Part shown: positions 51,504 through 57,999 of the stretch, piece after piece
Layout: every line of letters begins with the position of its first letter
How positions within the stretch are numbered: the first letter of the stretch is position 1
Origin: JABIBT01 sp964481835
GTDB lineage: Archaea; Nanobdellota; Nanobdellia; SCGC-AAA011-G17; PNOQ01
NCBI GenBank assembly: GCA_964481835.1
Contig: CAYZTT010000001.1
Span: 1-64,000, forward strand
Reading direction: 5' to 3'
DNA: 64,000 nt
Position numbers and translations under genes: made by a program
Notes under the pieces: generated by a model
Database searches by the model: none
The model's input: the letters and a program-made list of their open reading frames with translations, nothing else
Told to the model about the DNA's origin: nothing

Positions 51504-52148
51504 ATGGTTTTTAGATTGTTCAAAAAAAGACGCGATGTGGAAGAGAAACTGTCTGGTTTGCACGATAGTCTGAATGATTCTTTTTCTAAAATTAAGGATG
51601 ATATGGGGAGTGTTGGGGAGTGGATTAAACACTTCGATCAAACTAAAGAAACTCACCATAGTAAAATAGAGAATTTAGATACCCGATTGAGATCTGTTGA
51701 AGAATTCGTTATGAACCTTATAGAACAGTCTCCCGTCGAGGAAATGTCCAAACAGCTGTCCAAACAAGGACAAACAGCTGTCCGTCCGAATCAAACGGAT
51801 AGTGTGTCCAAACAGATGTTTGAACAGCCGTCCAAACAGCAAAAAGTTGTCCAAACGGATCTAGAGAGGGCATTAATTAGTTTGACAGCAATGGAAAGGG
51901 CATTAGTGTGGAGCCTTTTGAATACAGACATTCTATTAAGTTATGAGGATATGGGTAGGATTTTAGGCAAAGACCAATCTACAGTGAGAGGACAAATAAA
52001 TAATATAAAAAGGAAGATTCCTGGGCTAATAGAGGAGAAAAGTGAGGACACAGGAAAGAAGAGATACTATGTAAATGAGGGAAAGAAGAGGGATATATGG
52101 GTAAAATATACGGGTAAACGGGCAAAAAAGGTCGAAAGTGAGAGCTAA
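51504..52148 (+). CDS. Coiled-coil plus HTH DNA-binding protein A
   Basis: 214 residues. An N-terminal coiled coil (~10-75, DVEEKLSGLHDSLNDSFSKI... to LDTRLRSVEEFVMNLIEQ) leads to a Gln/Ser-rich linker (~80-120, SKQ repeats). A C-terminal helix-turn-helix (~123-200) follows: LTAMERALVWSLLNTDILLSYEDMG, then KDQSTVRGQINNIKRKIPGLI and KKRYYVN. The domain matches that of the convergent gene at 52224-52910 (LTEAQFRVFMAIY; SQSAVRDYISDLV; RKVYLTIKKE), so the two are paralogues. The linker DNA holds repeated TGTCC motifs at about one helical turn. Looks like a sequence-specific regulator or partition-like protein (inference). Confidence 0.65.
   Translation: MVFRLFKKRRDVEEKLSGLHDSLNDSFSKIKDDMGSVGEWIKHFDQTKETHHSKIENLDTRLRSVEEFVMNLIEQSPVEEMSKQLSKQGQTAVRPNQTDSVSKQMFEQPSKQQKVVQTDLERALISLTAMERALVWSLLNTDILLSYEDMGRILGKDQSTVRGQINNIKRKIPGLIEEKSEDTGKKRYYVNEGKKRDIWVKYTGKRAKKVESES
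51745..51858 (+). repeat. TGTCC(AAACAG) motif array inside the coding linker of HTH gene A
   Basis: TGTCC occurs at 51745, 51757, 51779, 51805 and 51848, an inverted copy (GGACA) lies at 51768, and CGTCC occurs at 51784 and 51829. Five are followed by AAACAG/AAACGG/AAACAA. Four consecutive sites are spaced 11-12 bp, close to one turn of B-DNA. The spacing is not a multiple of three, so codon repetition alone does not explain it. Confidence 0.6.
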
Positions 52149-52223
52149 TTTTGAGTAATATTGATTAATTTGGGGTATTTTAAGGAATAAATCAGGGCAT
52201 TTATGTTAAAAGTGAGAGTAGAA

Positions 52224-52910
52224 TCAGATATAATGACGCAAATGGCCAGTTAACCGTGTTTGTGAGTGATCCTTCTCTCTGAGAGCTAGAAGATTTTCTA
52301 GCATTTTGAGCGTTCTAAACTCTTTTTTTATGGTTAAGTATACCTTTCTATTGGGAGATACATTCTTTGTGAGAGGTATTTTCCTTAAAACAAGGTCGCT
52401 TATGTAATCTCTAACTGCACTTTGAGATATTAGGAGATCTTTTGCCAGATCAGCATATGTTATGGGGGCCTTAAGTTCTTCTTCTAATCGATAGATGGCC
52501 ATAAAAACCCTGAATTGTGCCTCTGTAAGGCTCAGAAACCTCGATTCTAGGTCCTCTTTAAGGGTTTGAACGTCATAATAATCTTTTAATCCTTCTGTCG
52601 GAGCAGTGTCTGTCTGTCGTCTTTCTGTCGGCAGGTTGTCGGCAGGTTGTCGGCGCAGGACCCCTTCATTTCCTATGGAACTTTCTTGGATTTTCGGCTT
52701 AGGAGGCTCAAAACCATTAAATTTGGGGGTTTTAGGGTTTTTGGGGGTTTTTGTCTCTGGTTCAGGCACTCTTTGCATGTGTAGAGATTGCTCTAACAAG
52801 ACCTTAATCTCCTTTATTTCACTCTCAAGCCCTGAAATGCGCAAATCTAGCTCAGAAATAGATTCTTTTACCTTTTGAAAGGACAATCTTACTTTACTTT
52901 GAAAATCCAA
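52224..52910 (-). CDS. Coiled-coil plus HTH DNA-binding protein B
   Basis: About 228 residues from TTG 52910, preferred because TTATAAATT (52939-52948, minus strand) lies ~25-30 bp upstream with GGGGT before the start; a GTG at 53021 is the longer alternative and would translate through the upstream repeats. A coiled coil (~8-50: VRLSFQKVKESISELDLRIS... ESEIKEIKVLLEQS) leads to a Pro/Lys linker (KTPKNPKTPKFNGFEPPKPK) and a C-terminal HTH paralogous to protein A. TGTCG arrays lie both in the promoter and in the linker coding sequence. Probable autoregulated DNA-binding protein (inference). Confidence 0.62.
   Translation of the reverse strand: MDFQSKVRLSFQKVKESISELDLRISGLESEIKEIKVLLEQSLHMQRVPEPETKTPKNPKTPKFNGFEPPKPKIQESSIGNEGVLRRQPADNLPTERRQTDTAPTEGLKDYYDVQTLKEDLESRFLSLTEAQFRVFMAIYRLEEELKAPITYADLAKDLLISQSAVRDYISDLVLRKIPLTKNVSPNRKVYLTIKKEFRTLKMLENLLALREKDHSQTRLTGHLRHYI
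52596..52652. repeat. TGTCG array at 11-bp spacing inside HTH gene B
   Basis: Plus-strand TGTCG occurs at 52596, 52615, 52626, 52637 and 52648, with a TGTCT variant at 52607. The last four are spaced exactly 11 bp, one helical turn. The 14-base string GTCGGAGCAGTGTC at 52597-52610 recurs exactly in the gene's upstream region. An 11-bp period in coding DNA shifts frame each time, so it is not a protein repeat. Confidence 0.72.
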
Positions 52911-52933
52911 TTTAACCCCAATGTAGAAATCTG

Positions 52934-52994
52934 TGTCGAATTTATAACAATTTATGTGTCGGAGCAGTGTCGTCTGTGTGTCGAAAGTGTGTCG
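52934..52994. promoter_or_regulatory. Promoter of HTH gene B with TGTCG array at 11-bp spacing
   Basis: TGTCG occurs at 52957, 52968, 52979 and 52990, exactly 11 bp apart, and again at 52934 (23 bp before the first). The array lies immediately upstream of the minus-strand TATA box (52939-52948), with the 52934 copy between TATA and start. GTCGGAGCAGTGTC (52958-52971) matches the intragenic copy exactly. The layout suggests cooperative binding of a protein on one face of the DNA. Confidence 0.7.
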
Positions 52995-53063
52995 AAGTGA
53001 GAGTATTCTTGTATTAGGCACTATACGGAGTTATAGGTATTTTGTGAGAATACGCCTTGAGAA

Positions 53064-53540
53064 CTATAAATTCTGGGGTTTGACTTGGTTATTGTAGATA
53101 TCGATGAATGAGGTGTGGTGGAGGTTTATCCCCGCAGATATAAAGGATTCTGCAATACCTTTTATCAGTTCTTTTTCATTGAGATTCTCTGCATTGAATC
53201 TAAGGAGATTTGTGAGAGTGAGTGTACATAGGAACCCTTCATTTAGCTCTAGGCAAACACTTCTATTCCCTTCTTTTACCGTCGAGGATTCTAGATCGAT
53301 ATTAATGTTTCCCTTGGTGAGATTCCTTTCTTGTTTAGAAAATCCCCATGGCAAGAGCTCGTTAATGATGGCTTCTTCCATTGTCGAAGCCACTGTCTGT
53401 TTGTCGGCAATGCCCAAATTTATTACTTTTCCAAGGTATTTTGTAGACTTTTGTCGAGATTGTTTTTTCTTTTTGTTATATCTATTTTCTACAAGATATG
53501 CATATTCTTTTCCGTTGATAACTTTCTTCCTTATGAACAT
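53064..53540 (-). CDS. Protein with IS1634-transposase-like N-terminal motif, unrecognised remainder
   Basis: 158 residues from ATG 53540; CTTATAAATT (53560-53570) lies ~25 bp upstream, so the longer frame to 53603 is unlikely. The start MFIRKKVINGKEYAYLVENR with QSRQKSTKYLGKV resembles the N-terminal motif (xIRKxxxxGxxYxxLVExxRxxGKxRQxxxxYLG) of IS1634-type transposases, but no DDE catalytic domain follows. The rest (~90-158) is unrecognised. It may be a domesticated or degraded transposase fragment or a related DPANN family. It also contains TGTCG sites (53382, 53402, 53452). Confidence 0.5.
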   Translation of the reverse strand: MFIRKKVINGKEYAYLVENRYNKKKKQSRQKSTKYLGKVINLGIADKQTVASTMEEAIINELLPWGFSKQERNLTKGNINIDLESSTVKEGNRSVCLELNEGFLCTLTLTNLLRFNAENLNEKELIKGIAESFISAGINLHHTSFIDIYNNQVKPQNL

Positions 53541-53571
53541 ATTATTATTGTACAAACATAATTTATAAGAA

Positions 53572-54093
53572 TTACCCATATACTGAAAACCTATCTGACT
53601 CACACATTATTATCATTAGAGAATGGGGGTTTTTCTCCTTGCTAGAATTGAGTGTTATAAGATCTTGCTGGGAGGCTATACATCTTCTAAAGGGGTGAGA
53701 ATGTAATAAAATTATTGTGTCTTCTGAACAAGTCTTAAAGGTCACATGGTTAAAAGTTTGTTCAGTTATATCTGGTTGATATACTTCATTTATCGTATAG
53801 TCTCTACTTATCTCCCCTTTCAAACAAACCACCATCTCTACAGAGAGATCTTTGTTATAATACTCTTGCAAATCATTATATGTGTCTTCTGTGAACATTA
53901 TTGAGAATTCTTCAAGGACTATTGTTTTATTCTCTGCTAATTTTGATTCAGATATGCTCTCTAGTATGGGAAATATTGGATACCCCAATAATATGTACGA
54001 GGTAATCAAAAATAATAAGGCTATGGCTATAAACATTATAATAATTTTCCTCCATATGGAATCCCTTTCTTCTATTTGATTTTCTTCAATCAT
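53572..54093 (-). CDS. Membrane-anchored JAB1/MPN (JAMM) metalloprotease-like protein
   Basis: 173 residues. One N-terminal membrane helix (~16-37) is followed by a JAMM domain: catalytic Glu candidate E86 (SVEMVVCLKG) and the zinc motif HSHPFRRCIASQQD, exactly H-x-H-x7-S-x2-D (H131, H133, S141, D144). Archaeal JAMM proteins remove ubiquitin-like (SAMP) tags or cleave peptides; with the membrane anchor, this one may act at or outside the membrane (inference). The start overlaps the EamA stop by 4 bases. Confidence 0.83.
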   Translation of the reverse strand: MIEENQIEERDSIWRKIIIMFIAIALLFLITSYILLGYPIFPILESISESKLAENKTIVLEEFSIMFTEDTYNDLQEYYNKDLSVEMVVCLKGEISRDYTINEVYQPDITEQTFNHVTFKTCSEDTIILLHSHPFRRCIASQQDLITLNSSKEKNPHSLMIIMCESDRFSVYG

Positions 54094-54983
54094 GCATGTA
54101 GATGTAGATGTAATTGTTTTGTTATTTTTCTAATGTGTTTCTTCCGGATATAGTGTAGTACTATCCCTGCAAGTATAAGAATTGTTCCCCCCAGTAATAT
54201 TCTAAAATCCAGGGTTTCATTTATGAACATTATTGCGAAGGCTATTGATGCGATAGGGGTTACTAAGAGACTTATTATTGAAATTGTATCTGCATGTAAT
54301 CTCTTTGCGCTATATCCAATTAACAAGAATGGAAGTGCGGTGCATAATACCCCCAATACGATTAAGAGAGGTATGTGGGGCAATATATTATTTCCTAGAC
54401 CAAATATGAATACAAAGGGGACATAAAATAGTGTTGCAAAGAAAAAGAACCACATGATGGACCCTATTGAGTGTGTTTTCTCTTCAGATCTAAGGAAAAC
54501 TAATAATAGTGCATAAAATAATGCGTTACCAAGAGATATCATATTCCCTATAAAAAATCCACTTTTGAAATTGAATGGATTTATGACAGATAACCCAATC
54601 AATGCTACAATAATTGCTAATTTTTGGTTGAACTTTAATTTTTCCTTTAGGAAAAAGAATGCAAAGATAGTTACAAAGACTACAGAAAAGGAGGAAATTA
54701 ATATTACATTTGAAACTGGTGCATATGAAAGCGCATATATGAATGACCCTAAAGCTAATGCCTTTAACATTCCAATTGATATATAATTTGGCAGATCTTT
54801 TCTTTTTACTCTATATGCTTTTTTATCTAACATGGGCATTAAAATTGCTAGAAAGATAGATGCAAATAATAACCTAAAGAAAGTGATTGCCACAGGGTTT
54901 ATGTCTGGCACAAGAACTTTAGTTATTACACCTACAAATCCTACCAGGATCCCTGCAAGGATTATATTGAACTTGGATTTCAT
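54090..54983 (-). CDS. EamA/DMT family transporter
   Basis: 297 residues from ATG 54983; upstream in-frame starts lie inside the opposite-strand endonuclease gene. Ten hydrophobic helices in two EamA repeats: FNIILAGILVGFVGVITKV starts the first and ISLGNALFYALLLVFL the second, with ITFFRLLFASIFLAIL and DFRILLGGTILILAGIVLH as typical repeat ends. A His-rich tail (KQLHLHLHA) ends the protein. It probably exports or exchanges metabolites. Divergent from nth; coupled to the JAMM gene. Confidence 0.87.
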   Translation of the reverse strand: MKSKFNIILAGILVGFVGVITKVLVPDINPVAITFFRLLFASIFLAILMPMLDKKAYRVKRKDLPNYISIGMLKALALGSFIYALSYAPVSNVILISSFSVVFVTIFAFFFLKEKLKFNQKLAIIVALIGLSVINPFNFKSGFFIGNMISLGNALFYALLLVFLRSEEKTHSIGSIMWFFFFATLFYVPFVFIFGLGNNILPHIPLLIVLGVLCTALPFLLIGYSAKRLHADTISIISLLVTPIASIAFAIMFINETLDFRILLGGTILILAGIVLHYIRKKHIRKITKQLHLHLHA

Positions 54984-55032
54984 TATTAGCTTTAGGGTTA
55001 AGTTTTTAAAAATGTTTGCCCAAACTAATTGT

Positions 55033-55641
55033 ATGAATAAAAAGAAAGCTGTGCAGCAATTGGGTGAATTGAGAAAGAATACTAAAAATATGCGATTGAC
55101 TGCAGAAAAATGGGATAGGCCATGGAAAACTCTGATTGCCATATTGTTGTCTGCTAGGACCCGTGATGAAATGACTATCCCTGTAGCTAGAGAGTTGTTT
55201 AAGAGATATTCTAGTTTGAATAAACTCAGTAATGCAAAATTAAGGGATGTTGAGAAAATAATCAGACCGATAAATTTTTACAAAAATAAATCCAAAAATG
55301 TTTTAGGTTGCTCAAAAATGTTATTGGAGACCCATGGGGGAAAGGTCCCTAAGAATTTTGAGGAGTTGTTACATTTGCCTGGTGTTGGTAGGAAGACTGC
55401 CAATGTATTTTTGTCTGAATATGGAGGTGCAGCAATCGGTGTGGACACACACGTGTTTTACATTTCCAAGAAACTGAGTTGGAGTAATGGAAAAACCCCT
55501 GAGAAGGTAGAGGGCGACCTTAAGAGATTGTTTCCTAAGAACTACTGGACCAAGGTAAACCCAGTATTGGTAAGATTCGGAAAAACGTATACAAGTAGAA
55601 AGGTGAAAGATAAATTGCTTCTTAAGATTAAAAATTTATGA
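55033..55641 (+). CDS. nth: Endonuclease III-like DNA glycosylase without iron-sulfur cluster
   Basis: 202 residues from ATG 55033, chosen because TTTTTAAAAATG (~55003-55014) lies ~25 bp upstream; earlier in-frame ATGs precede or overlap that box. The HhH motif LPGVGRKTAN holds the catalytic Lys (K121) and VDTH the catalytic Asp (D138), matching E. coli K120/D138. The C-terminal CX6CX2CX5C iron-sulfur loop is absent; after FGKTYTSRK the protein ends in a Lys-rich tail. It should excise oxidised pyrimidines and nick AP sites. Confidence 0.92.
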   Translation: MNKKKAVQQLGELRKNTKNMRLTAEKWDRPWKTLIAILLSARTRDEMTIPVARELFKRYSSLNKLSNAKLRDVEKIIRPINFYKNKSKNVLGCSKMLLETHGGKVPKNFEELLHLPGVGRKTANVFLSEYGGAAIGVDTHVFYISKKLSWSNGKTPEKVEGDLKRLFPKNYWTKVNPVLVRFGKTYTSRKVKDKLLLKIKNL

Positions 55642-55756
55642 GTTTAGAGTGTAATGACTATTACTTTTAGAGTGGTATCGGCTTCTAATATATAGGTGAA
55701 AATTGTTATAATGAAATTGGAGAATATATATAAATGAAAGTTGGGATAGTCAAGAT

Positions 55757-55864
55757 ATGAATAAAGAAATTAAGATCTTGAAGATAATGAAAGAAGAGAG
55801 ATGTGATTGGGAAGAGGCACAGAAACGCGAAGAAGAAAGAAAAGATCTAAAAGAATTCTTTTAG
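55757..55864 (+). CDS. 35-residue charged peptide
   Basis: ATG 55757 to TAG 55864 encodes a helical, Glu/Lys-rich peptide beginning MNKEIKILKIMKEERCDWEE and ending DLKEFF. ATATATATAAATG (55723-55735) lies ~26 bp upstream, the leaderless geometry used elsewhere, supporting a real gene. Its last 4 bases overlap the convergent gene. Function unknown. Confidence 0.45.
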   Translation: MNKEIKILKIMKEERCDWEEAQKREEERKDLKEFF

Positions 55865-56265
55865 TTTGCTTTTAATGTTGGAAGCCTTACATGTGGTGGC
55901 AAATTTACATCTTGGCTTAACACTAGCGCCTTAATGTTGCATCTTGCTAGAATCGAGTTTATTATTAGTGGAGAAATGTCCTTTTGCAGACTTTTGCTTT
56001 TGTTCCACTCCTTTGTGATTCCATCAATTTTTTTTGGATCATCCATATATAGAACATGCCCATTCAGTTGAATTGCGCCCACTTCTGGATCGTACGTAGA
56101 TTTAAACTCAAAGCTAATCTTGAGTATATCATCTGAACTAGAAACAGAGAGCTTCTCCTGCTCAACATTCTTTATATCAATATTATTTTTTATTTGGACT
56201 TTCCCAACTATCTTGTTATCTTTCTTCGCACCGATTTTATCAAAGTTTAATCCTACTATAGGCAT
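55861..56265 (-). CDS. Conserved-looking archaeal protein of unknown function (134 aa)
   Basis: 134 residues. Begins PIVGLNFDKIGAKKDNKIVG and alternates beta-strand-like segments (KISFEFKSTYDPEVGAIQLNGHVLYM) with a C-terminal helix (DISPLIINSILARCNIKALVLSQDV) and the closing LPPHVRLPTLK. The pattern of extended strands followed by a helix and NLPPHxxLP resembles SecB-like folds, but I do not claim homology. Stand-alone gene upstream of argS. Confidence 0.55.
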   Translation of the reverse strand: MPIVGLNFDKIGAKKDNKIVGKVQIKNNIDIKNVEQEKLSVSSSDDILKISFEFKSTYDPEVGAIQLNGHVLYMDDPKKIDGITKEWNKSKSLQKDISPLIINSILARCNIKALVLSQDVNLPPHVRLPTLKAN

Positions 56266-56311
56266 TTAACATCACCAGAATAAAGAATTTCTAGTTCATT
56301 TATAAGTGTTT

Positions 56312-57991
56312 CTACATTTCCTTGGGCAGGGGGATATTTAGTATTGTGAATGTATTTCTAAATACTTGTTGTGTTGCCTTTATCATCTCTATCCTGGCCC
56401 CTTTTAGGCCCTTCTCGGATTGATTTATATGGCATGAATGGTAGAACTCATTAAAAATCCTAGCTAGTTCTAGGATGTAGTTAGTTAGTGTGTGTGGAGA
56501 GTTTTTTTCTTTAGATTTTTTTATAATCTCTGGAAATGAGGAAAGTTTCTTAATTAGTTTAAATTCTACTTTGTTCTTTACTAATTTGTAGTTAGGAGTA
56601 TCTGCTTTTACTTTTTTAAGTATTGAGTTTATTCTGGCATTAGAATATTGTAAATATGGGCAAGTATCTCCTTCAAAACTCAATGCTTTCTCCATATCAA
56701 AAATTATGTCTTTATTTGAATCTTGATTTAGCATTGTAAATTTAATTGCCCCCAGAACTATCTCTGTTGCGATTCTTTCCGTTTTTGTTTTTGTCCAGGA
56801 TTTATATCTCGATTTTAGATCTTTGATTGTTTTTTGTAAAACTTTATCGTAAAAATCTTCATATAGTTCTACTCTCCCTGTTCTTGAAGATATACTGCCC
56901 CCTTTTAGTTTTACTTGTCCGTGTGGGACATGTATCATTGATTTTTTAAATCCAATTATATCTAATGTTCTGAATAGTTGTTGAAAATAGAACTTTTGTT
57001 CGTCCCCGGTAACGTATATAGATTCATTTATTCTGTATTCATTAAATTTTATCTTGGCCAATGCAAGATCTTTAGTAGAATAAAGTGAAGTTCCATCTGA
57101 TTTTCTTAATAAAAACTTTTTAAGATTATATTTCTCTAAATCTATTAGTATTGCTCCTTCATCCTCATATGCTATTTTTTTCTTTATTAGATCATCAACT
57201 ATCTTTTGTCCTGGTTTTTCAACTTCTGACTCTAAAAAATATCTTTCAATTTTTATGTTTAGTTGTTTTGCTATCTCTTTGAATTCATCTAGACTCCACT
57301 TTCTAGTTTCTCTCCATATTTTGGTTAAGTGAGGATCTCCACTTTCTAGTTTTTTTAATATTTCAGAGACCTCCTCTTTGTATTTTTTGTTTTTTTCTAA
57401 TTCTCGATTTGCCTTAACATAAATCTCCCCCATATATTTTCCTTTATTTTTTGGTAGTTTGTCTCCCTTATGGAATTTCTCCAATGCCCAGATACTTTTG
57501 GCTACGTGGGTACCTATGTCTCCTAGGTAAGATACAGGTATTGTCTTATAGTTTGTAAAATTATATAGGTTAACAAGAAAATTTCCAATCACAGTATTTC
57601 TTAAATGTCCAACATGTATTACTTTATGCGTATTTTGGTTATAGAATTCCACCATAACTTTTTTGTTTTTCCCGATGTTTGAGTATCCGTATTCTTTTGT
57701 CTCTTTTAAAATATTTTTTATTGTGTTCTCTATGAATTCTGCCTTATTTAAGAAGATATTTAGATATGGGCCATTGGATTCTAATTTGTTTATGAAATTG
57801 GGTAATTTTATTTTTTCTAGGTTTTTTGATATGTCCTCTGGAGATTTTTTTAGTTTTTTAGATAATATAAAACATGGAAAGGTGTAATCTCCTAAATCTA
57901 ATGAAGGGGGAACTTTTAATGTATTTTCATTTAAAGTTTCCTTTAGCTCCTTGTTAAGAAATTGAATGGTCTTTTTCTTGTAATCGATCAT
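56312..57991 (-). CDS. argS: Arginyl-tRNA synthetase
   Basis: 559 residues, class I. The additional N-terminal domain (~1-95) is present, and the HIGH motif appears as HVGH in HKVIHVGHLRNTVIGNF. The DALR anticodon-binding domain at the C-terminus includes NYILELARIFNEFYHSCH. The usual KMSKS is replaced by a GSISSRTG loop, as in many ArgRS. It charges tRNA-Arg. The gene lies 8 bases downstream of lonB on the same strand, so it is probably co-transcribed. Confidence 0.96.
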   Translation of the reverse strand: MIDYKKKTIQFLNKELKETLNENTLKVPPSLDLGDYTFPCFILSKKLKKSPEDISKNLEKIKLPNFINKLESNGPYLNIFLNKAEFIENTIKNILKETKEYGYSNIGKNKKVMVEFYNQNTHKVIHVGHLRNTVIGNFLVNLYNFTNYKTIPVSYLGDIGTHVAKSIWALEKFHKGDKLPKNKGKYMGEIYVKANRELEKNKKYKEEVSEILKKLESGDPHLTKIWRETRKWSLDEFKEIAKQLNIKIERYFLESEVEKPGQKIVDDLIKKKIAYEDEGAILIDLEKYNLKKFLLRKSDGTSLYSTKDLALAKIKFNEYRINESIYVTGDEQKFYFQQLFRTLDIIGFKKSMIHVPHGQVKLKGGSISSRTGRVELYEDFYDKVLQKTIKDLKSRYKSWTKTKTERIATEIVLGAIKFTMLNQDSNKDIIFDMEKALSFEGDTCPYLQYSNARINSILKKVKADTPNYKLVKNKVEFKLIKKLSSFPEIIKKSKEKNSPHTLTNYILELARIFNEFYHSCHINQSEKGLKGARIEMIKATQQVFRNTFTILNIPLPKEM

Positions 57992-57999
57992 ATAGAGAA

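Noticed and set aside
52596..52994. TGTCG arrays as a CRISPR or simple microsatellite
   Set aside because: Units are only 5-7 bases with non-identical spacers of 4-6 bases, so this is not CRISPR; phasing is exact at 11 bp with varied intervening bases, so it is not a simple tandem repeat.
52911..53021. N-terminal extension of HTH gene B from GTG 53021
   Set aside because: It would translate through the 11-bp TGTCG array and the TATA box; TTG 52910 with TATA and GGGGT upstream is more consistent, although the longer start cannot be excluded.
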